Positions 1 through 10,781 of a DNA stretch of 64,000 nt are shown here, piece by piece (the stretch's first letter is position 1; each line of letters starts with the position of its first letter). The notes below the pieces were generated by a model, which searched no databases, was not told the origin of the DNA, and saw nothing but the letters and a program-made list of their open reading frames with translations. The stretch is taken from assembly GCA_030734395.1 (NCBI GenBank), contig JAUZTG010000029.1, positions 1,860,001 to 1,924,000 on the forward strand, in the 5' to 3' direction. The DNA comes from Sarocladium kiliense. Lineage: Eukaryota > Ascomycota > Sordariomycetes > Hypocreales > Sarocladiaceae. Position numbers and translations under genes: made by a program.

Positions 1-1541
1 TTCTGAAGTGATTGTACGTCGTGAGAGAGTTCATCACGGCGTGATTGAAGAAGATCCTTCTCATCAGCCTGGGCCAGAAGCTCGGCCTCGAGTTCTTGAA
101 TCCGGGTGTCCTTGTCGTTGTTTGAGAGCCTTTGACTCTGGAGTTCCGACAAAGCCGCCTCAAGCTCTTCCTTCTGACGATTTGCTTCCGCCAGCTGCTT
201 TTCAACATCGGCGTAGGCCTGCTCTGACTCATCAAGCTCTTTCTGTAGGCGCGCCATCTTCTCCTCGCTTTGCCTTGACGAACCCTTGGTCACGATGGAT
301 TTGTTGGCCATCTCTTCCTGCAATTCAGCTAGGTCTTCTTCGGCGCGCTTCTTTTCTGCAATGGCGTCTTCAGCCTTCTCATTTGCTTCGTCCAGTTGCT
401 CTTCCAGTCGGCGAATGTCGTGCTCGAGATCCTCCTTCTGACCATCGACTTCCTCTGAAGCGATCACCTTCCGCTCAGCATCCTTGACTCTTTCCTCTGC
501 TTCATCAAGCTTTTCTTTCAGGTCTTCGATCTCTTCATCACGTTCGTCAATCTGGCCATCCTTCGCCCGGATCTCCGCTTCAAGATCACCAATGTCGTCA
601 TGTAGTTTACCAATTTGGTCGCTGTCACCATTCTGAGCTTCCTCGAGCTGGCGCTGTAGCTCTTCAATCTGGGCATCACGGTCCTCCACCTGCTGTTGCA
701 GCTTATCCATCTCAGCCCTTGCGTTTTCGTCGGCATATTTCCGCTTGGCTTTCTCTTGCAGTTCGAGCATCTGCTGGCGGTAAGTCTCCAAGTCACGCTC
801 AGCGGCTGTGAGATGCTTCTTGTAGCGGTGAAGCTCGCGCTGCATAGTGACCTTGTCCACTTTCAGCTCCGTATTCTCCTTAAGGGCTGCCTCGCTGAAG
901 CCTGGACCTGCTTTGCGCAAAGCATCCTCCAAAAAGTGAATCTTGAGTTTGAGGCCGAAGTTCTCTTTCTCGATCCTATCAATGACGTTCTCCTGTTCGC
1001 GGAGTGAAAGTTGATTGCCGTCGTTCAAAGGCCCTTTGTCTCCTCCTCGTCGAGGCGGCAGCGCGAGCGGTGTCGATGCAGCACTGCTCGCTTCAACCTG
1101 AGGCAGAGTGTTCTCAAGGTACGATTGGCTTCGCGATCCCGTGTACATGGAAGCGTCCATGCGCGGCAGTGGTGTCATGTCGTCTTCGTCGATCCGGTTC
1201 AGGGCTGCCGGAGTGCCCTGCACCAGACTTGTTCTGTTCTCTTTCCCATTCCGCCGGACACTATTCCTGGTGGCTGATTTGAGCAAAGGAGTGAACTCAG
1301 CTCCACCGACACTCGGAGGCAGGTTCTGGCGATCAGCTAATGGACCCCTCCTGCGAGGTGTGCGCAAGTTCGCAGCGCTGCGCCCGCCACGAAGTTGTTG
1401 TAGAAGGCCACCCTTTTGTGGAGATTGAAATGATGCCTCTTGTGAGATGTCTGCAAAGTCTGGTGCTCTGCTCAGATACGTCGCGTCTCCGACATTGGTG
1501 CGCGGGGTGTCAAGCCCAGCACCAAAGCCTGGATGGCCCAT
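1..1541 (-). CDS. Coiled-coil centrosomin-motif (CM1) protein, 3' end outside window
   Basis: The reading frame is open from an ATG at 1541 to the window edge, giving 513 codons with no stop and no visible intron. The first ~175 residues are low-complexity and basic/Ser-rich. Residues ~178-245 match the centrosomin N-terminal motif 1: the segment contains EKENFGLKLKIHFLEDAL followed by AALKENTELKVDK. After that comes a continuous Glu/Gln/Lys-rich heptad coiled coil to the edge. CM1 proteins (fission yeast Mto1 and Pcp1, Aspergillus ApsB) recruit gamma-tubulin complexes to spindle pole bodies or other microtubule-organising centres, so that role is inferred here. Which paralogue it is cannot be decided without the missing C-terminus. 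It is divergent from the F-box gene and shares a 495-bp upstream region with it. Confidence 0.82.
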   Translation of the reverse strand, partial: MGHPGFGAGLDTPRTNVGDATYLSRAPDFADISQEASFQSPQKGGLLQQLRGGRSAANLRTPRRRGPLADRQNLPPSVGGAEFTPLLKSATRNSVRRNGKENRTSLVQGTPAALNRIDEDDMTPLPRMDASMYTGSRSQSYLENTLPQVEASSAASTPLALPPRRGGDKGPLNDGNQLSLREQENVIDRIEKENFGLKLKIHFLEDALRKAGPGFSEAALKENTELKVDKVTMQRELHRYKKHLTAAERDLETYRQQMLELQEKAKRKYADENARAEMDKLQQQVEDRDAQIEELQRQLEEAQNGDSDQIGKLHDDIGDLEAEIRAKDGQIDERDEEIEDLKEKLDEAEERVKDAERKVIASEEVDGQKEDLEHDIRRLEEQLDEANEKAEDAIAEKKRAEEDLAELQEEMANKSIVTKGSSRQSEEKMARLQKELDESEQAYADVEKQLAEANRQKEELEAALSELQSQRLSNNDKDTRIQELEAELLAQADEKDLLQSRRDELSHDVQSLQ

Positions 1542-2036
1542 GTTAGCGACGGGCTCGTTGTTGTGCTATGATGTCGTTTCGTTGTCGTCAGTGCATGTCG
1601 TGTTGTAATCGTGGGTTTAAGGCTCGAATCGCATGAACGGAATAAGTAGTTGTAGAAGAATAAGAGCAGACAAGTGTGCCGGTTATGATAGGGTGCGCTC
1701 AAAGATGGGAACTCGTGAAAGTTGGTGGTGCTTCTCGTTCAAGCGCGTCAGGCAATTGCCAGTGTTTACTTATCATCCTATTTCGGCCTAGCGTAAGATT
1801 TTCAAGATGACCAATAGCATGTCATCAAAGCCAGCAAGTGGGGACAAACATCGGCTGACTAAGAAAATCAACTTCGTCATGTTGCTACCCTAGGGCCTCC
1901 AGATATACGGATATCACCCATGAACATTGACCTTCGATATGGACTTTATAACGTATGATGATGCCGAGTCTTTCTTCTGAAATCTTGCACAATTACCTAC
2001 TTGTCCGGTTGCCTCGCTGAGGACCAAAAGTCTAAC
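1542..2036. other. Divergent intergenic region between CM1 and F-box genes
   Basis: This 495-bp stretch lies between two start codons on opposite strands and must hold both promoters. I see no coding signal and no defined regulatory motif. Confidence 0.5.
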
Positions 2037-3967
2037 ATGGGTATCCCATTCTTGCCGGACGAGATCTTCGCCAAGATTCTCCCTCATCTTCATCCTGACG
2101 ACATCTTGAAGTCAGTCAGTCCAGCTTGTCAGAGGTTACACTTTCTCGCAACCGACCCTCTACTATGGAGAGGTATATGCGTCACTCATTTCAGAGCATT
2201 CAGCGCCGAGCACAGATTTGGAGAGCTGCTCGATGGCCCACCCCGTGAAGTTGATTGGCTGGCACTTTATCGGCTTAGGAAACGACGCAATGCTCACGCC
2301 CTCCAGTTGCTGGAGGACATGACCAAGTCGTCGGTACTCCAGCTCGACAAGATGGATATCCTGTGTGCTTTTGATTACGATGTTAAGGAGCTGCTCATTG
2401 ACCACGCGCAGTCGGACCCGTACCAAGAAGACGGCTTCTCAAGAGCGTAAGACATCGTCTCATGACCTGAAAGCATGTTGAATAACAAAATTATTGTCAG
2501 TTTCTGGGCCCGACGGGCACTTGACGCAATCCACCGTCGGAGAGCTGTTGGTGCGTGGATGGAACTACGCGACCCAGCCCGTGGTCCTGAGGGCTTCTAC
2601 CGTCCTTCGCCGAAGGTTGCAACCGAGGGTCTCGAGCGAGGCCATGCTGCCTTTGACATGTTTGTCCTGCACGACTCGTGGTGTGACACCGATTGGGTAA
2701 GTTACCTGATCTCAAGACTGGGTTGGCTTCAACTTATCCGTGCCAGATATGTAACCAACTTGACAATATGGCGGAATCCCTGCGCAAGACTGTTCCCGAC
2801 CTCGCGAGCAGGTCTACGCGCGATCAAGCTCTGATTCTCAATCTTTGGCTGAGACAACTGGGTTTCAATGGGCTTTCAGATCGTAGCAATTACCGCGATC
2901 TTCGCAATTGCTTACTCGGCCAAGCGCTGCGTCACCCGGACCATGAAACGATCCCTATAACATCTGCAACTATTTACTGCTCCATTGCCAGGAGACTAGG
3001 GATCTTGGCCGACCCTTGGTTCAACCCAGGCCATGTGATTGTTTGTGTTTGGCCATATCCTGATCGTACTTTGGACGGCGAAGAAGCACAAGAAGGGCAA
3101 AAGCTCACGCCAATGTATCTGGATCCTTGGGGACGGGATGGCGAGGTTCCTACCGATGAAGTCACACCTTTCGCCGTGCCTGCGACTTGGTATAGTCGAA
3201 CCAGGAAGGGCCTAACGCACCCGGTTGAAACGGTTTTACGAGTTCACAACAACATTCAAGCAACCAATCATGCGGCGGAGAATAGGTTCGTGCATTTTGA
3301 GTCTGATCTGGGTCAGCTGCTCTCCGGCCATAGTCAGATGAATCTACTGGCAGCGCAGTATGCAAGTCTGTGGGCGAGGATCATTTTGGCAGATCCTCAA
3401 GAGTTTGCTTTTGGAAATCTCCCACCGTACGACAAATTGACCAGCCTGCTCGTGGACGACTTCCCAGAAGATGTCACCTGGGCCGAGAGCATGCTGGGAC
3501 CCATGTTGCAGTCTAACCCTGAGCTGTTCCCTCCGAACTGGAAGGAAAAGCTTGAGCACGCTTTCACGGTTGCGCGACGCAGGAGCGCCAATGGAGAATC
3601 TGATGATGGCGACTGGCGCTGGGATTGTGAACTTGCCTCGGGTCAAGTCTTTCGGCATAAACGCAACGATAACATAGGCCTCATCTTCCGCGCGAAGATG
3701 CCAAAAACCTTGCCATCAACTGGCAAAGCAGACTTTTTCGAGTGCCAGTAGGTTGCAATGTCCAAGGTGTTGAATGTGCGGAGCTGACTGTGCTGGTGTA
3801 GGTTCGCAGACAGGCCGAACGAGGACTTCGTTGTGGCGCAGCAAAATATCGAAATTGTAACAGATGCAACTCTGGTATCACCAGAAATGTTTCCACGGGC
3901 AGGCCAGTGCTTTAAGAGGTTTGACAAGGAACAATGCCGCTTCATTCCCATTCAGTCATCTGAGTGA
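2037..3967 (+). CDS. F-box protein with hemimethylated-DNA-binding (YccV-like) domain, FBXO21 type
   Basis: Four exons (2037-2446, 2501-2696, 2747-3747, 3802-3967) encode 590 residues. Residues ~1-45 are an F-box (LPDEIFAKILPHLHPDDIL), which in this family binds Skp1 in an SCF ubiquitin ligase. The middle resembles the transglutaminase-like core of FBXO21-type proteins (LRQLGF, then a segment ending YLDPWGRDGE). The C-terminus is YccV-like: SGQVFRHKR, then FADRPNEDFVVAQQNIEIV and a final AGQCFKRFD. Without removing the last intron the YccV domain is cut after TGKADFFEC; splicing at 3748-3801 restores it. I chose the ATG at 2037 because the F-box begins there. Substrate and target are unknown. 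Its stop lies 39 bp from the stop of the convergent UCH gene. Confidence 0.85.
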
Positions 3968-4006
3968 GACGGCCGCTCTGTCGAGAAACCTTGCGGTCAC
4001 CCAGTC

Positions 4007-5624
4007 TCAAGAGTTACGTACAACGCCTAGCAACGCGTCCTTTTCTGCCAACGCGGTAACCAATCTGTGAATTGCCGGACTCCATGGTGTCTTGATCGTT
4101 TGGGTTCGATCTGTAGCTTCCGCACCAATGCTGAGCTCTGCTTGGTAAGCCCCCATGGCCCGCCTTGCCCTCTCACCATGGCTATGGTAGAGTTCGTATA
4201 CCTCACCAAGCTCGATACTTGGGTTTGACAACCTTTCGACAACACTGCTAAGCGCAGCTGCCTCTTCGAGATCGGGAGCTCGCAGCTCGTATTGAGCTAG
4301 CTTTGCGTGGTCCTCAACGTCTAGGGGTTCTTCCTCGCCGGAAATCAGTCTCTCGAAATCCTGGTTCGAAGCCATATGGGACCGGATATATCTCAACGAC
4401 GCCCAAGACTCTATGATTCGTTGCCTGTGAGAAGCTAGGGGAGTTTGGCAAAGGGCCAGCAGATTGAACGCGAGTTGACTCTCGGCATACTGCATCATAC
4501 GCGCCTCTATCTGCGGAGTGGCAACTGTTGTCCAGTCGATGGCGGTAGCAGGACCTAAAGTTGTCAGTCTACGAAACAATGGCGAATGGGGTCTTTTCCG
4601 AACCCAATCTATTCGGCTGCGGCCGCAAGCCATCAAGTTCCCAAACGGAGCCGTGAGCGGCCACGTATGCAATGAAGTGAAATGCGTACTCCTCGCCTCG
4701 CCGTAATCCAGCCTTTCCTTTGCCTTTCTTTGGGCTAGTCCGCCGCTTACTCGTTCGTTCGGCAGCCTCAACGTCATTCTCCAGGCGCAAGTCTGCATCG
4801 AGGAGGTCAATGCGAGTGGCAAATGAGTTGTGTTTAGACCGGATGAATGAGTTGACAGTGATGCGGTCACCACGGAGGGGCGGACTTAGAGAGATCGTCT
4901 CGGCCTTGAACTCTCGCAGATCTGCTCCAAGTTGAATGCCTTCGATGTTCATGGCAATATTCAGCAACGCCACGGTGGCACACGCATTATGGCTGGTCTG
5001 CGTGGAATGATCTTAGCTGAGGATTTCCCATGACATGAGAAGGGAACCAACCTGATTCGCGAACCATACATTGTCTGCTTGTGCGGTTTCGGTTTCTTCG
5101 ATATGCTCTGGCTGATACTGAAAGAGGAATATGAGCCCATGGACCGGTTTGCTAGCGATCAGTCAGCAACAAGCTCAGCGATGGCTCTGGGCATACACAC
5201 GGCAGGAGATTCAAAGAGTCCTGGTCAATTGAGAAAAGTTCTTGTACTTGTACACCCTTCACCCCAAGTTCGGTCAAGATGTGGTTGAAAGACGCCTGCA
5301 CACATCAGTATCTGCAGCATCAGTATATCGGTGACGAGAACGCACAGGATCACTTTCCAGTTCAACCCAACCCTCCCACTCCTCCCTTTCCCGGTCAGTG
5401 AGTGGCTCGTACGCCGCTGTGAGGAGGTCTTCTGGAAGATCGAGGGCTGGACCATTGACCTGGCTGGACTTGCGTTTCGGGTTGCGCCTCGGCTCGAGCG
5501 TAGACAATGCCTCTGTCGCCTCAACGGGCGGTTCCGAAGACTCCATCGGCAGCTTGCAAGCAAGGCGCTTTGAGCGCCTACCTGCAACGGTTGATCTGGT
5601 TGGCTTGTCCATATCAGCCATCAT
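4007..5624 (-). CDS. Ubiquitin C-terminal hydrolase, UCH37/BAP1-like (peptidase C12)
   Basis: Five exons on the minus strand (5624-5346, 5295-5201, 5151-5052, 4997-4604, 4554-4007) give 471 residues. The catalytic domain starts at GWVELESDP (~residue 85). The catalytic set is visible: Gln158 in WFANQ, Cys164 in NACAT, His265 in FHFIAYV and Asp280 in ELDGL. These enzymes cleave ubiquitin from C-terminal adducts, and UCH37 works at the proteasome and in INO80. The domain ends with a helical tail after residue ~290 as in UCH37-like members, longer than the ~330-residue human protein. A Lys/Arg-rich insertion (residues ~231-258, containing SKRRTSPKKGKGK) sits in the loop between Cys and His. A second ATG one codon downstream of 5624 is possible. 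Confidence 0.87.
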
Positions 5625-6636
5625 AATCCGGTGAGAGTGACAGCTACGAAGCGTGTAGACCAGCGTCACTCGTGTCTGCAGGCAATGAATCGAAGAACTC
5701 TAAGGAGATGAAGGAAGAAATCCGCAGCAAGGGCAAAAAGAAAACAGAACAACGGCATTTTGGGAGCTCTGGATCAAACAAGTGCGTGTCACCTGACAGC
5801 CGAGTGTCGGTTTGTTTGAGTGATGGCCATGACAAGAGACCCGCAGTTCATAGTATGGAGGATGTTGCCAAGTCGCGGTAAATAGAGCCAGAGAGAGCCC
5901 GGTATCTTAAAATTCACGTAGGAAAAAGAAATAGACTCACCTATCTAATCATGTCTCCAGTGAAGTAATGGAGCTGATTTGCGGACTCATGTGCCAATTT
6001 GCGCCGTTTCCCTGTATCCGTTGGTCCTCATGGGTCACACCTCGGCTATAAGCTTCCAAGACACCGTGACCTTCGGCGGCAAGACCTGGATCACATCGGC
6101 ATACGAGGTTGACCTGTAGAGAGTCTCAGGTTGAAGCTTGATGCTTGACGCTTGATGCTTGATGGAGCAAGCACAACCGTTGAGACCTGGCTTGAGGCTG
6201 TCGAAGCTCTGGCCAATCGCCGCAGGCTGCAGGGTCCGAGCTCCACAAAGGTCGCTGTAGAGGCAGCAAACTCACAGCTTGGGCCAATCACCTGCCTCTA
6301 ATCTTTGAGCTCCAGCGGCGTTAGGCACCATGACGCTGAGCATTGGCTGGAAGTACCCCTCCTGTAAATTTGGCGCCTGTGGTACCTTTGCTCCCGCACG
6401 CGTCGAGCTCTGAGTGGGACGTGACGGGATTTCGACCTCGATTTTGACGCCGTGAACACCAACAAACCCCATCGTCAACAGTCTCCTCAACCCATCACTC
6501 TGCGACTACCGCTCGACGCGTATATATCATCATCGCGCAGCTCCCATACGGTCGCGATCAACAATCGGTACTTGCGGACCCCGTCCGACGTGCTATTCTA
6601 CGTCGAGGGCGACGGAACCAACTACCACGCTATGAG
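5625..6636. other. Divergent intergenic region between UCH and POM152
   Basis: About 1 kb without a supportable gene. It must contain both promoters. A short 7-bp tandem repeat lies inside it, and a two-codon upstream ORF abuts the POM152 start. Confidence 0.5.
6136..6163. repeat. Tandem 7-bp repeat, four copies of GCTTGAY
   Basis: Four adjacent copies read GCTTGAT, GCTTGAC, GCTTGAT, GCTTGAT. The repeat is short and simple, located in the UCH/POM152 intergenic region, with no known function. Confidence 0.8.
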
Positions 6637-6640
6637 ATGA
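6632..6640 (+). promoter_or_regulatory. Two-codon upstream ORF overlapping the POM152 start codon
   Basis: The sequence reads ATGAGATGA. The first ATG (6632) encodes Met-Arg-stop, and its TGA overlaps the POM152 ATG at 6637 in an ATGA arrangement. Both ATGs have a purine at -3. If transcribed, it is a minimal uORF of the termination-reinitiation type. The arrangement is seen directly; the function is inferred. Confidence 0.5.
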
Positions 6641-9600
6641 GCTCAACTCCAAGACTGCGGTCCGGATTTCCGGCCACTCCAGGCACCGCTCCACGCCGGC
6701 GAACGCCTCAAGAGACCCCGACTTCAGTTTCCTCTTCCGTGTCATCCACGCGAGGCTCTATCACCAAGTCACCGACCCTACCTCTTGCGCCAGAGAATAT
6801 ACCCCAGAGCATAGGCAGCGAACCCGTCATCCCTTTGACCGTACTCGATGCGCCCCAACAGCGACTTTACGCGTCTCTCCTTTACTTGCTTTTGTGGGCA
6901 TGGAAGCTGTATGACTGGCTTCAGGTCGTCGAAGATGGTGACTCGTCTTGGGGCCTGTTCCTGAAGTGGATCTTCATCGACTTCATCTTCCTCTTTGGCT
7001 TGCCAGAGCTGAGGATACCTTGGCTCGAGCTGTCTCAGTTTGCCGTCGTCACGATATTCTCAGCGCAGCTCGTAGTCAACTACATGCTCATGTTCAATAT
7101 TCCGGTAGGTTGAGCTGCAAATGCTCCCATTGAGTTTGTCGCTAACTTAAGCAGCTCCCCTGGCAGGCATGGCTACTTGGCTTTGTTAAGATCCTTTGGG
7201 ACAGCGAGCTTTCTGTATCCGAACACAATGTCAAGGTTTCAAGCATTCTCAACAATCACTCCCTCATCATGGGCAAGCAGATTATCAACATCCTGCCTGA
7301 AGGCTCAGCCGTTCTCAACCCTGAACAGAAGCCCTTCTGCGTGACAAACGACAAGACTCGCTCCATTGCGACTCTCCCGATGTTCTTCAATGCTACCGTT
7401 CCTGCCGAGATCGAAATAATTCGGATCGATATCGATACGCTGAAGGAGGAGACAATCAAGATTTCTAGTCGCGAGGTCAATAAGATCGCCAAGCAGATCC
7501 GGGACCAGCACGCGGATCCTGACACCGCTGGGTTTCAATGGGACTACCGGGTTAAGAAGCCGGGTGTCTACAGACTCGGCAAGGTTCTCGATGAATATAA
7601 GCTTGAGGTGCAGCGGTCGAGCAGCGATACTTATGTTGTACCCTGTCCGCAAGCGCGCATCAACACAGCTGACAAGTCGCCTCGCTGCCTCAGCGATCTC
7701 TCCAACCTGTCTCTCGAAGTGACAGGTACGCCGCCTCTCAAGATCGAGTACAGTCGCCTCCGGAATGGAAAGAACCACAGTTTCCACTTCCAGAGCCTTC
7801 AGCCCGATGGCTATGCCTCTCCGCTCCTCGGTGCCACCAGTCAGATGGCAGTGCCAGCAGACATTGATCTCTCCTGGGTCCAGCCTGCCCGTGTCTTGGT
7901 CAGCTTGAATGAATCCATGGACGCCCCCGGCGAGTGGGTGTACTCCGTGGACAAAGTTCATGATGTATTTGGAAATGTGATGGTGTACAATGACGGTGTG
8001 GAGGAGCATGAGAGGAAGAGTAAAGCATCCGGTGTACAGCTCACGCACACCTTCGACGTCAAGGAGCGCCCTCGTGCGCGTCTGAATGGCTGCGACCTAA
8101 GGAGTCCCCTTAAGGTCGCAAAGGGTAAAAGTGCCCATCTCCCCATCGAGTACCGTATGCGCGGTCGCTCTGATACCGGACACAAAATTACTTGGGAGTT
8201 CTCGCCAATCGACACCCTCACCAACAGCGGTGACCATGGTGATGTCGTCATTCAGGGCGAATTCACAGCCAAAAATGCAACTGAGCAGCCTAGAGTCACG
8301 GAGCCAGGCTTATACACTCTCAAGACCGTCTCTAGCGGGTCTTGCGCTGGTCAGGTCGATGAGCCATCCTCTTGTCTTCTCTTGAATCCTCTCGAGCCTC
8401 ATATGTCCCTGCGATGGGAGGAGATTCCTGATAAATGTGCGGGTAACTCAATCGGGCTTCGCGTTGATCTGGATCTTGTGGGCACACCCCCATTCACAGT
8501 CCGATACGACATCATCTCCGGGGGCCGTGTCACGAAAGAAATGCGCAGGATACAAGGGTTGAGAGAGCAGCTTGAACTGATTCCGAAGACTGACGGCCAC
8601 CACCAGTACGTCTTCAAGACCATTGATGACGCCGTGTACTCTGGTCTACCCCTGACCGGCCCCGACAAGGTGCTGGAGCAAGTTGTCAAGCCAGCAGCAT
8701 CTGCTAGGATTCTCTCCAACCGTGCAGTCAGCGCCTGCCTTGATGCTCAAGTCGAGGTTGATGTTGAGCTGGGTGGCGACGCGCCGTGGACCCTCGAATG
8801 GGAGGTAGTCCATGACGGGCGGCGAAAGACCGAAAAGGTCACTGGCATTCAGGACAACGTGTTCAAGATCAAGACGGCACCTCTCGTCAAGGGCGGAGAG
8901 TACGTTCTGGCCCTGAGCACAGTGCAAGACAAGAGAGGCTGCAAGACATTCCTCCAAGATCAGACCAAGATTTCTGTGCGCCGCCAGAGACCTCGCGGTG
9001 GGTTTGGTCTTGTCGAAGGCAAGAGAAGCATCATGACTGTCGCGGACACTCCCTCTCGGGTACCGCTTAGACTGTCTGGCGAAGGTCCTTGGAAGGTTTC
9101 TTACAGAAACATCGACGAGGGTGACGCCGTAATCACCAAGGAAATCAAAGGGGCGAATGACTATATCCTACTCAACACGCGAGGCCAGTACGAAATCATT
9201 ACGGTTTCTGACAAACAATGCCCAGGTGATGTCGATACGTCTGCCTCGACCTTCTCTGTCGACTGGCACCCACGGCCCCAGCTTTCGCTCGTCGAAACTG
9301 AAACCTTCAAGCCTGGAGCTGGTGGTGTTTTCGAGAAAGAGGATGTCTGCGAGGGCGATGTTGACGGATTCGAGATTAATCTCAGTGGTAAGTGCAGCTT
9401 GAGACCCCTTCCGGAACTGACACTGACATTTCTTCAGGTTCATCACCATTTCACGTCGAGTATGAGATCAAGCATAAGCCTTTGCATGGATCCAATGCAA
9501 TTAGTCGTCGCAAACTTGATGCTGTCCAGCCCAAGGCTGCAATCTCTTTGGACACTAGTAAAGCCGGCGACTACGCTTATGTATTCTCTGGGCTAGGCGA

Positions 9601-10528
9601 TACGCTCTATGACCCTGATCCCAAAGCCAAGCCACTGACACTGAGGCAACGCGTCAATCCTCGCCCATCCGCCGCATTTGCCAAGCCGGGACAGACGTTT
9701 AAGTACTGCATGGAAGAGCAGGCTCAGGAGGATAAGATTCCGATCACTTTGACGGGAACTGCGCCCTTCCATGTTGAAATTGAGATCAAGCACCACGGTG
9801 GCGCTGCCCCTCAGACATATAGCATCCCTTCTATCAACAGCAAATCGTGGGGCATCCAGGTGCCACGCCAACATTTGAGCCTCGGCAATCAGCAGATCCG
9901 TATCCGGAGAGTCAGGGACGCCCGTGGTTGCCAGCAGAAGTACGACATCGGTGGCCCTGCGATCAACATCCAGCTCTTCGATGCACCATCTATCTACCCT
10001 CTTGAGTCACGCAACGACTACTGCGTTGGCGAACGTATCGCCTACACACTCTCTGGCACACCTCCCTTCGACATCACCTACGACTTCAACGGCAAGTGGA
10101 ATGCGAAGTCTCAAACCACGAGCTTCCGCCGCATCGCCGAGAAGCCCGGTGAATTCATCATCACCTCTGTTGCCGACAAGGCAAGCGAGTGCCGCGCCGC
10201 GGTCCATATCCCTAAGACAATCCATCCATTACCCAGTGTACAGATCAGTAGAGGCAAGCAATCCCGCGTTGACATCCACGAAGGAAACGAGGTGGACATT
10301 CTGTTCGAGTTCTGGGGAACCCCGCCTTTCGAGTTCACCTACACTCGCAGCTCCAACGCGAAGAAGGGACAGAAGAGCGTTGTCCTTGAGACCAGACATG
10401 ACGTCTCTCACGAGCACAGCAAGATCGTCAAGGCGAGCCAGGAGGGCACGTACGAAGTTGTGGCGATCAAGGACAAGTTCTGCTCTTTCTCTACGCAGCA
10501 GGTTGAGGTGCAGGACAAGAAGAGGTGA
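6637..10528 (+). CDS. POM152: Nuclear pore membrane protein Pom152
   Basis: Three exons (6637-7104, 7155-9387, 9438-10528) encode 1263 residues, close to the family's usual ~1250-1340. The N-terminus is a Ser/Thr/Arg-rich cytoplasmic segment. Three hydrophobic segments follow at residues ~77-95, 105-122 and 132-153, matching the Pom152 membrane region. The rest is a chain of lumenal Ig-like repeats. At least eight recurrences of a G-x-(P/A/S)-P-(F/W/L)-x-(V/I/L)-x-(Y/W) motif are visible (TPPLKIEYS, TPPFTVRYD, APWTLEWE, GPWKVSYR, SPFHVEYE, APFHVEIE, PPFDITYD, PPFEFTYT). Pom152 forms the lumenal ring of the nuclear pore and anchors it in the nuclear envelope. The gene is convergent with UTP22. 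Confidence 0.93.
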
Positions 10529-10781
10529 TATGCTCCGGCAGTAGGGAATTGAAGGCTAATGACTGAGGCTGGAAAGGGAATCTGGTTCCAAGGGGGCCAG
10601 AGAAGGGAAAATGTACATTCATATACCATGGCACGGCGTTCTTTTTGTGTACGGTAGGGCAAATCGTTTTGGTCCGCTTTTCGAGAATGGAATCTTCTAT
10701 ACTTGTGAATTATACGTGCAAATGTTGGCTATGCAGAATATCTTCCCTAAGATCTTCGCCCATCTTCAAAGGGGTATCACT

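Noticed and set aside
8..1428. Several plus-strand ORFs opposite the left-edge gene
   Set aside because: They are antisense shadows of the CM1 coiled-coil frame, which is open for 513 codons and has a recognisable domain.
3681..3801. Apparent stop (frameshift-like) within the YccV domain of the F-box gene
   Set aside because: Explained by a 54-bp intron at 3748-3801 that restores the domain in frame.
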